From Atherix ibis (lineage: Eukaryota > Arthropoda > Insecta > Diptera > Athericidae): a DNA stretch of 64,000 nt. Shown piece after piece: positions 56,951-64,000 of this stretch. Positions within the stretch are counted from its first letter, which is position 1; each line of letters opens with the position of its first letter. Made by a program: the position numbers and the translations under genes. The DNA is taken from assembly GCA_958298945.1 (NCBI GenBank), contig CATQJD010000001.1, positions 1,281,773 through 1,345,772 of the forward strand, read 5' to 3'. The notes under the pieces were generated by a model, which searched no databases, was not told the DNA's origin, and worked only from the letters and a program-made list of their open reading frames with translations.

Positions 56951-57560
56951 GGATTTTTTTTTTTTTTTTTTTAGATTATTGAGGTACAGGGAGGGAAACC
57001 TTCAGAAGCTACTCGACTGGGAGGCCTTCTACCTGTCAGACGAGTTATGCGGGATTTTTACCTCGCTAAAACCTAACCTGTACCTCTATCCTTCCTCCCG
57101 GAACGATGGTTCCCACTCTTTGTAAATACTACTTCGCCGGGGCGTTCTTATAATATTTTACTATTTATTATATTTTACTGCTGTCCCGATGTTATGACGC
57201 CTCGCGGCCTATTCTTCGTACGTGGTGTGAAGATCCTTGATGATAGATTCCGCGTACTCTGCAACTTTGTTCCAAGCCGATTGGTTCTTCACCATGCACT
57301 CCACTATGTTTTCTGGACTGATGGAACGGTCCACATTCTTCTCCAGTTCTGCCCATGTCCCCTCGTAATAGGGGTATTGGAAGAATACGTGTTCTGCATC
57401 TTCCAGCACATCGTAGCAACGATGACAGTTTGGGGAATCTGTTCTCTTGAATCTGTGCAAGTATGCCCGAAAGCATCCATGTCCAGTCAAGAGTTGGGGA
57501 ATGTAATACCAGACTTCCCCGTGCAGGCGAGTGACCCATTTGGTGATATCAAGGAGAGGT
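56951..57560 (-). mobile_element. R1-like non-LTR fragment, 5' truncated, with poly-A tail
   Basis: The minus-strand frame 57490-57209 reads MTGHGCFRAYLHRFKRTDSP then NCHRCYDVLEDAEHVFFQYP and YYEGTWAELEKNVD. This is the C-terminal CCHC-type segment after the RT of R1/I-group LINEs. The frame is open for 93 residues, to a stop at 57209. A ~230-bp 3' UTR and a 19-base A tail (T at 56954-56972) follow. The 5' side stops in RT-distal sequence at ~57560, so this is a typical dead-on-arrival 5'-truncated insertion. gtgtaagg before the tail and gtgtaag at ~57563 may be the target duplication, but the match is short and in TG-rich DNA. Confidence 0.75.
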
Positions 57561-57723
57561 GTGTGTGTAAGTGCATGTGTATTGTTGTTTAATTATATTT
57601 AAATAGTTCTTAAATTTTTCTTTGTTTCCTATATTTCAAATTTTATAATTTAATAGAAATTCATTAAAAACTATTTTCTTATTTACTTATCTGTAGTCGA
57701 CAACCAATTTACACTTTTGTTGT
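57561..57723. other. AT-rich spacer in Gypsy relic
   Basis: Contains a ~15-base sequence (ttgttgtttaattata) that occurs at ~57584 and again at ~57718, i.e. a short direct repeat 134 bp apart. No coding sequence. Confidence 0.35.
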
Positions 57724-57918
57724 TTAATTATATTTAATATATAAATTCTTTCTTAAAATAATATATAACTTTATCAATTTGGGACGTTCCTCGATAGTTA
57801 AAGAATTATGGTGTATCTCTGCCATTTCTAAGAAATTTTCAGTCTTATTATTGTCGCTAGAAAATTCTGAAATAATTTTAATGGCAGCTGCAAGGTCGAA
57901 TTTTTGTGAGTTTTCCAT
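57724..57918 (-). pseudogene. Gypsy gag N-terminal fragment (minus strand)
   Basis: A 64-residue frame MENSQKFDLAAAIKIISEFS then NNKTENFLEMAEIHHNSLTI and EERPKLIKLY. It parallels the + strand gag near 59850 (FDIASVIKILPEFSGDN, EHFLELVEIYRDSLTIDERA). The frame starts with a plausible ATG and is cut at its 3' side. It belongs to the same relic as the integrase at 55854-56420, with everything between lost. Confidence 0.7.
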
Positions 57919-58856
57919 TGTATCTTCTGTTTGTCGCAGATCATCTGACTATGCTTTTCTATATAAGAATTTTTATTTATCTTTAATTTTATTTAGTTTT
58001 CTCTCTTCCTATATATACACTTTGTTCGATTTTTTCTAAAGATACACCTTGTTCGATGCAAACCCATTAAATTTATAATCGTGACCGTCAACATACATGT
58101 TGAATTAACTTCAAGAAGACATTCCTTCTATCTGTTCTCATATGGTGAGAGTGTACGCGTTCTATCGAAAAACTGATAACAAGTGAATTTCTTCAGTCTA
58201 ATTTTACTAGGACTAAATGTTTCTGATATCAAATGAGACGATTATGATAGAACTCTTTGACAATCACATTAAAGAGTCTTGAATTATTATTGCTACAAAA
58301 TGAGAAATTTCCACATATCATATGGATAAGTGCAATCCGTGCACTTATCATTCGTGGGACAATTTATGTTCCTACAATTAAAGGAATGTGAATTCCTAAG
58401 ATAACACTTGCCATAGTTTATCTTTCTAGAGAAGTGCATCTCTATTCACCTCTGCCCATGAACATTCCTAGATTATGTGCAAGGAATATTATAATTAAGA
58501 AATTTTTCTGAATACTCCAGATTTTCTGGAGACAAAGCAGTTTTTAAGATCACACAGTCAACGCGGCTACCAAGAATTGCAAATAATGTAAATAAAGAAA
58601 TTTGGAACGATCAAAACATCTTTTTCATATCGGTATGTATTAGAAGATTGATCTAGTAACACGTCCTATGAAATCGGCTTTTCTGCAAGAGCCCATCTAT
58701 AATCTTGCATTTTCACCGGCATAGATACCAAAAGCTTTAATGGTCAACCTGAGCCCGGGTTGAGCAGTAAGGCATCATCTCCGAAACAAAGAGAGTTTTC
58801 GGACAAAAAATGAATTTCGGGTTATATTTAACAGCACAATAACGAGACGTAATATA
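57919..58856. other. inter-element region, probable Gypsy LTR material
   Basis: This stretch separates the gag starts of two related Gypsy relics that point away from each other, so it should contain their LTRs or leaders. No exact LTR pair could be delimited. Simple hairpins such as gataagtgca..tgcacttatc (58327-58351) are present. Confidence 0.35.
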
Positions 58857-58877
58857 TGGCGACCCTGCAACCGGCGG
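58857..58877 (+). other. possible primer-binding site (tRNA-Arg type)
   Basis: TGGCGACCCTGCAACCGGC begins at 58857. The TGGCGACC start resembles the tRNA-Arg-type primer-binding sites of 412/mdg1-like Gypsy elements. It lies ~1 kb before the + strand gag, where a leader would be expected. No flanking LTR end (CA) is clear, so this is tentative. Confidence 0.3.
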
Positions 58878-59339
58878 GCATGAAGATTGCACACGCACAA
58901 ATACTACTAAGCAAGAAACTGACAATTACCATCTCCATTGAAGAATACAAAATAAGATGTTAGCAAGAGAAACACCAGACATCCTACAAAAACCCGCTGC
59001 ACGGATCAAAGCCACGCACAATAGATAAAATAAGCAAAAATTCAAAGCAACGACTAGCCGAAGACCAGTCGTTGAACAAGAATAAATAATTTATATCGAA
59101 TACTTTATGTCACCAACGAAAAAGAGCTCAAAATTCAATTGATAATAAAACTGAGGAACCTAAAAAATGACCAGTACAGCAACAAAAACAATAAAAAGAA
59201 TAGCAGAAATTTAAAAATCTAACAATTATTGTATAATAATAATAAAAATAGAAAAGTATTCAATTATAATAATATTAATAATAAAAAAGGGTATGCACAT
59301 TAATTGAATATCTTAAATTCGACTAAGATATTAATATGG

Positions 59340-60405
59340 TGAGTCGAGGTGGAAGCAGTAATAATGTAAAAACTGAAACAGGCTTCCACCTAAAGATGGT
59401 ACTTATTATTGCTGTAATTTTCGCGTTAACATCTTTGATTTTGTCCTACTCATGAAATTATTGAATTAGACCCTAGCAAAAAACGTGAGTAGAAGTTTTG
59501 CCAATATCAACAATGTCTAAATAGGGTATGAATTAAAAAAGATTCTCCACGATCTAGAAAAGATAAAAGAAACATATAGAAAGAACCCAAATAGGCTATT
59601 TTTGGCCCAAAATATTGTCAATAAAATAAACAGAATTAGAGTTCTGAAGAATGAATTTTGAACAAAATCAATTCATGTCAACCCCTCCACAGACAAAAAG
59701 CTACTTAACGAAATAAAATATAAGTACTACTTGACTACAAATACATTAAATTCTTTTACTATATAGAAAGTCATAGTCAGATAATCTGCGATGAACAAGA
59801 AAACCTAGAAGATACCAGCGTTAAAGAAATCATCATGAACCTATACAAAAATTTGATATTGCATCTGTCATTAAAATCCTTCCAGAATTTTCAGGTGATA
59901 ATCACGACATCGAACATTTTCTGGAATTAGTAGAAATCTACCGTGATTCTTTAACTATTGATGAACGTGCTAAATTATTAAAATTCATTTGGTGCTATCG
60001 ACTATCAAAGAGGGCAACAGCAAAAAATCTCCAGAGACTGCACCTGAAGACTTTAATAACCTAAACGAAATGTTTAAATGAAAATTCCGAATACAAAATA
60101 TAGCGCTAAACCTGCAAACAAAATAAGCAGTAGTTAGGAAAGGAAATTATCATGTGGAGAATTTTGCAAACAAGATCGGAATTATAATTGCTGACTTAAG
60201 CAAAACACAGATAGCAGACTCTGGAGAAGCTGTATCTGAATATGTGGGAAAAATGAACGGTACACTAGTATTGAATACATTCAAGAAAGGAATAAACTAT
60301 GAGTTTAAAGGAACCATAAATGCTGCAAGGTGCAAAACATTTCAAGAAGCTATAACATTGGCTATAGAAATTGAGGTCAATAAAACAAAGCAGCATCAAT
60401 AAAAC
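59340..60405 (+). pseudogene. Gypsy gag relic (plus strand)
   Basis: Frames from ~59525 read YELKKILHDLEKIKETYRKN and LFLAQNIVNKINRIRVLKNE (leader/gag start). From 59850 come FDIASVIKILPEFSGDNHDI and EHFLELVEIYRDSLTIDERA. The frame 60154-60402 (MENFANKIGIIIADLSKTQI, ..FKKGINYEFKGTINAARCKT) is the C-terminal capsid part. Zinc knuckles are not evident. Frameshifts separate the pieces. The normal product builds the particle that packages element RNA. Confidence 0.65.
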
Positions 60406-61489
60406 AACAACAGAATAAGCGGTAATAATTCTGAAATAAGCGGTAATAATTCACGACTTAAGAAGAAGCTTTAGTTCCAACAACGTCAATAATTGAAATA
60501 ATGTTAATTTTAGCAACACCAGTAAAATAATCTATTCAGATCTAATAATACTAATAATAAACATGCCATTAGCTTACGCTAGGTATCCATTGTAGTATAG
60601 ACCATTATACGACAAATGGAAAAGGTATACATCGTGGTATACACCATTATACGGCAAATGCTTCCAAATAATAAGATCATCGCCCACTAGTGAGCTTATT
60701 TAGACACAAGAATCACGAATCCAAGCTAACTCAAACTCGTTTAATGGACTACGCCTTCTAGATTATCTATAAACAAGGCAAAATGAATACTAATGTCGAT
60801 ACTCTTTCGTGAAAAAAGATATATAGCAATTAGAAAATCTCATTTTCAAAAATTTTAACGTAGTTACGCATGGAATGCAAGCTGGAAACAATCAAAGACC
60901 TCAAAATGAAATTGATAAAATGCTCAGTAAGAATATTAATAAAAATAAAATAGATAAAAATCCCAAGAATAATAATAAAAGTAATACAGAGAGAAAATAC
61001 ACATGGGAGTGTACCTTAATATCAGACATACGGAATATAAAATGTATCTTATTTGAATACATAGATGAGTCAACTATTGTATTAACAAAAATAATTTAAG
61101 TAAAAGGAATGATAGGGTAAACATAAATAAAAGGGTACCAAATATTTTAATTAAAAATAATAAGGACCTTATTATAAAACTTAATAAGGATCCAGCCGTT
61201 CAAATGGAAATTACGATTCACAAGCAGACAAAAAGTAAAAGAGTTAAGTCTGGCTTATAATGAAAATATATTCGAGAATTTAAGTATCTCGAAATTAAAA
61301 AAGATATTCAATAATACGCAGACAAATTCGGATAACGGACAAACTAGAAATGAAAAGGTTAATTAAAGAACATCATTCAACTGCAGATGGGTGCATATTA
61401 GCAAAAATACCAAATTAATTACCAAATTAAAACAAAACTACGTATGGAAAAATATGAGCCGAATGGTAAAAAATTATATGGCCAATTGC
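60406..61489 (+). pseudogene. Gypsy pol remains: RNase H tail and spacer
   Basis: Only a small RNase H end is readable (about 60690-60830: RHKNHESKLTQTRLMDYAF, KQGKMNTNVDTLS). Protease and RT are deleted. 60590-60665 has a ~27-bp imperfect direct repeat (accattatacgacaaatg and accattatacggcaaatg). 60875-61490 is AT-rich with traces of the zinc-binding region before the integrase core. Confidence 0.5.
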
Positions 61490-62332
61490 GAGAATTCTTA
61501 AAAAAATAAGCTGATTGGACATATAATAGAGCCTTTGCTTATAACTGAAGGCCCAAATAGTAGTTTTGAGACTGTGTCTATAGACATTAGGGAACCACTG
61601 AGACTTTCGCAAGGGTATAGATATATCCGAATTTTAAAATACGTTGAATCATTGCCTATAGAAACTAGAGAAGCAAATACTATAGAGAAAATTATAGCGG
61701 AAAGAAATATTAAAGTACGCATGCTTCAGAAGATTCAAAACAGTCGAAGGTACCAAATTTAATAATTCTTTGTTCCGTTATCTACGCAAAATACTAAATA
61801 TAGAACACATAAGCTGTATTCCATTGGACCAATTTTGCTACAGCGCTGTAGACTCTCAATAAAATGAACATATCACTACAGCAGTAAAATACAATCACAC
61901 AATAGTCACCGACAATACTGAGTTTATTCACACATAAACAATAAAAACAAAAATATGACATTTCAACATAACCAGCGAATCCGCAAATATATCTATTTTC
62001 ACTGTAGCAACTACAATCCACCTACCGTACATTGTATGCGTAACTCCAAATGAAAATTACTGCTCTGTTCGAGGTAAAGTAGATGATGACAGATACACAG
62101 CTAGTGTAGTAGCAAAATTGGTCCAATGGAATACAGCTAATATTTCAACACCATTCCACCACGAAACCGTAGGTTCCATAGAGCGAAATCGCAGAACACT
62201 AAATGAATATCTATTGTCGTTCACAAAAGACAACATCACTCTCCACACTACAATAAATATACCTCTGTTGAATTAGTATTTGGAAAAACGACATCGATCC
62301 CATCAGTTGTATCACAAGCTGGCAACTGAAAG
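61490..62332 (+). pseudogene. Gypsy integrase relic (plus strand)
   Basis: The frame from 61535 reads LITEGPNSSFETVSIDIREP (first catalytic Asp in SID), LRLSQGYRYIRILKYVESLP, IETREANTIEKIIAERNIKV; a frameshifted part reads FNNSLFRYLRKILNIEH (61758-61805). A ~300-bp unrelated insert (61810-62110) follows. Then STPFHHETVGSIERNRRTLN, EYLLSFTKD (62140-62230), with the catalytic Glu, and a degraded end. A 22-base tract (gcaaaattggtccaatggaa) at 62111 is the inverse of one at 61813, so the insert is bounded by an inverted repeat. The relic is cut at 62333 by the hAT terminus. Confidence 0.75.
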
Positions 62333-62344
62333 TAGGGATGTGCG

Positions 62345-62480
62345 ATAACTATCGATTATTTTAAATATCGATAGTTGAACCTATAAATATCGATTATTTT
62401 TATCGATGGTTTGCGTCCTGATAACAATCGATAGTTTTATAAAAATGGAAATATCGATATTTATAATATCGATGAAATTT
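62345..62480. promoter_or_regulatory. cluster of TATCGATA-like motifs in hAT leader
   Basis: Seven ATCGAT cores occur in ~135 bp (e.g. ctatcgatta, atatcgatag, atatcgatat). TATCGATA is the binding site of the fly BED-finger factor DREF, itself related to hAT transposases. In hAT ends such repeats are more likely transposase-binding sites; they could also act as promoter elements. Both are inference. Confidence 0.5.
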
Positions 62481-62596
62481 CCCTTTATTGTTTTATCGTT
62501 CGCTTTTTTGACGCGAGAGCTTTAGTGCTGTTTCGCCAAAATACCGATAGATGTGTTTCGAGCGGTGTGGAATTTAACAGACAATTCTTGTTGTAA

Positions 62597-63166
62597 AGGC
62601 CGCTATGCAGCTCGAGCTAAGATAAATTTTAACGCGATCTCCTCTACTCTCCCATTTAGCGCAGCTAAACGAGAGTGAAATCTTTTTGTGTAGGGTTAGA
62701 TTTTGAAATTTCGGAATAGTTTAATTTCGATGTTGTTATTTAAAAAATAATTGAAGTGAATAGTCGTGTTGTGAGCAAAAAAAATAAAATTATAAATAAA
62801 AATTGACTGTAGTGATGGGCAGTGCATTCCCTGCAAAACAATCAGCTAAATTTAGACTATTTTCATTCATTGCAACGAAAGTTACCACTACTACGATAAA
62901 ACAAAATCACAAACGTCAAAATTCAGCTCGCATTTATCTTCGATTATTGTTCCGTGCATTTATTGTAGCGAAAACCAAAGTGAAATCGCGTGGAGATTTG
63001 TCAGTGCCGTCATCTACTTTTCAGCACATTCACTCTTCCGATCACTTTCATTTCACTCTCGAAGTGCGTACGGCCCGGAGAAATCGTGAGCTAAATTTGT
63101 CAATTTCGATTACGCTAGCTAAAAATCGTATGGAAATTTATCTTAGCTCGAGCTGCATAGCGGCCT
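62597..63166 (+). mobile_element. Harbinger-derived MITE, 570 bp
   Basis: The ends are AGGCCGCTATGCAGCTCGAG and its complement ..ctcgagctgcatagcggcct, with homology extending inward. It is flanked by the 3-bp duplication TAA (62594-62596 and 63167-63169), the typical PIF/Harbinger target. The interior joins the left ~230 bp and the right ~310 bp of the element at 6194-8869 and lacks both genes. A 132-codon open frame across it has no recognisable domain and is probably chance. Its partner transposase could be the family at 6194. Confidence 0.92.
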
Positions 63167-63431
63167 TAAAGTGGGATTTCACAAACTTTTATGACGGATA
63201 AAAGACACAATTTGCGGTTCTTTCCCTTATTATTTCTTTATAAACATACGTACTTTATTAAAAAATTAGCTAGAAAGAATATAATACTTTTATCATACAT
63301 CATATTCATTGTGGACTTGTAGTTGTACAGCAATAGCAAAGAGTGAATATAAAGTGCAAAGTTAAGTGAAACTGAATTGTAAAGTGAAATAGGACATTAT
63401 TATAACGTACTGCTTTGAAAAAACATTAGAA
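63167..63431. other. hAT leader between MITE and coding start
   Basis: 5' untranslated part of the hAT element: begins with the TAA duplication, AT-rich, no other feature. aaacattaga precedes the ATG at 63432. Confidence 0.5.
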
Positions 63432-63827
63432 ATGCCACCAAAAAAAATAAAATCCAAATCTTTTGTTTGGAAATATTTTATAAAATGTGAAAATGGAGGT
63501 GGATCCTGCAAAATATGCCACAAAAGTATTAAAACATCAGGCAATACTACCAACTTAATAAGTCATTTAAAACATGTGCACAAGGATATATATAAGCTCG
63601 AAAATGAAGACGAAACTGTTTCATCAGGAGAATTAAATAATTCAAGACCATCATCTGCAGGACCAGGAACTAACAATATAAGTGCTGACGAAAGTGATGG
63701 AGTCACGGATTTAGAAATAAATTCTAATTTTTCTAGGGAAATGTGTTCACCTGATAATGGTTCAAGAAGTTCACTAGAAGAGTTTTCAAATAATATTCAA
63801 CGTAGTCGGCGAAACCAGTCATTATCA
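63432..63827 (+). CDS. hAT transposase exon 1, BED zinc finger
   Basis: 132 codons from ATG 63432: MPPKKIKSKSFVWKYFIKCE with a BED-type finger, SCKICHKSIKTSGNTTNLIS then HLKHVH (C-x2-C ... H-x4-H), the W-x-Y-F pattern before the first Cys, and a Ser/Asn/Asp-rich linker. BED fingers bind DNA and open many hAT transposases. The exon ends at donor GTAAGT at 63828; without splicing the frame would stop seven codons later. The intron is 63828-63895 (68 bp, acceptor tttttttag), and the reading phase is preserved. The exon is intact. Confidence 0.75.
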
Positions 63828-63895
63828 GTAAGTAATTAGAGTCGCTGCAAACTAAGCTATTGAATGAATATAATTGTTGGGAACTATTTTTTTAG

Positions 63896-64000
63896 AGTAT
63901 AACGGGACATTTTAATTCCATACATCATGGATCTTTGTATGAATTCCAGTCAGCAGCACAGAGCATAGATGTAAATTCACCGTCAACGTCTGCCTTACCA
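63896..64000 (+). CDS. hAT transposase exon 2 (partial, runs off window)
   Basis: After the acceptor at 63895 the frame continues SITGHFNSIHHGSLYEFQSA, AQSIDVNSPSTSALP, open to the window end. It is still linker sequence; the hAT catalytic and dimerisation domains would lie downstream. The phase agrees with exon 1 (exon 1 is exactly 132 codons). Confidence 0.6.

Larger units (their letters stand above)
62333..64000 (+). mobile_element. hAT transposon, 5' part (runs off window)
   Basis: The element begins at 62333 with TAGGGATGTGCGATAACTAT, a hAT-type terminus, cutting the Gypsy relic. The first 150 bp hold seven ATCGAT motifs, several in TATCGATA context. A Harbinger MITE occupies 62597-63166. 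A BED-finger exon starts at 63432 and is spliced to an exon running off the window. The coding part shows no stop or frameshift, in contrast to nearly everything else here, so the element may be recent. The right terminus and catalytic domain are outside the window. Confidence 0.75.

Noticed and set aside
58327..58351. A transcription terminator or microRNA hairpin
   Set aside because: The 10-bp stem is short and lacks a T run or the length expected of a microRNA precursor.
62803..63201. Open frame of 132 codons as a gene
   Set aside because: It lies almost wholly inside a Harbinger MITE, crosses its right terminus and shows no domain; it is a chance frame.

Overview
The window is an AT-rich insect chromosomal segment with no clear host gene. 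It is a deep pile of nested, mostly decayed transposable elements, of the kind found in pericentromeric or other repeat-dense DNA. An insect, probably a fly, is suggested by Jockey, CR1 and R1-like non-LTR elements, by Ty3/Gypsy remnants, and by two nuclear copies of mitochondrial DNA whose TGA=Trp, ATA=Met and AGA=Ser codons fit the invertebrate mitochondrial code. Species cannot be settled from the sequence alone.

Layout. 1-6016: a ~1.9 kb sequence occurs twice as a direct repeat 4117 bp apart. Between the copies lie a mitochondrial ND5 fragment and a 1125-bp P-like element (8-bp target duplication, THAP-type exon) inserted in a Harbinger fragment. 6194-8869: a complete but decayed PIF/Harbinger transposon with a transposase on + and a MADF-type accessory gene on -. 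9335-15056: Jockey fragments on + and a CsRn1-like Gypsy relic. 15111-19240: a near full-length Jockey on -. 19550-21011: a + Jockey relic and a Tigger/pogo transposase relic. 21650-28655: a second - strand Jockey whose gag gene is split by a 3.2 kb non-LTR element (24658-27848) that begins with a tRNA-like A box/B box head. 28656-31000: CR1 element with a PHD-finger ORF1. 31230-34250: a second Gypsy relic with protease, RT and integrase remains.

34560-55640 is a ~21 kb tandem array of four ~5.8 kb units. Each unit combines ~2.7 kb of noncoding AT-rich DNA, a degenerate endonuclease-type LINE with an open ORF1, and short inverted terminal-type motifs. The array ends at a 168-bp mitochondrial COX2 fragment. 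55880-62332 holds two related Gypsy relics in head-to-head orientation, one carrying an R1-like insert. 62333-64000 is the 5' part of a hAT element with an open BED-finger first exon, a Harbinger MITE in its leader, and coding sequence running off the window.

The elements do not form a pathway; they record a sequence of insertions and repair events. The most unusual signals are the LINE-bearing tandem array, repeated fold-back (inverted copy) scars at deletion junctions, the tRNA-like head on a LINE, the two-gene Harbinger, and the P-like family.
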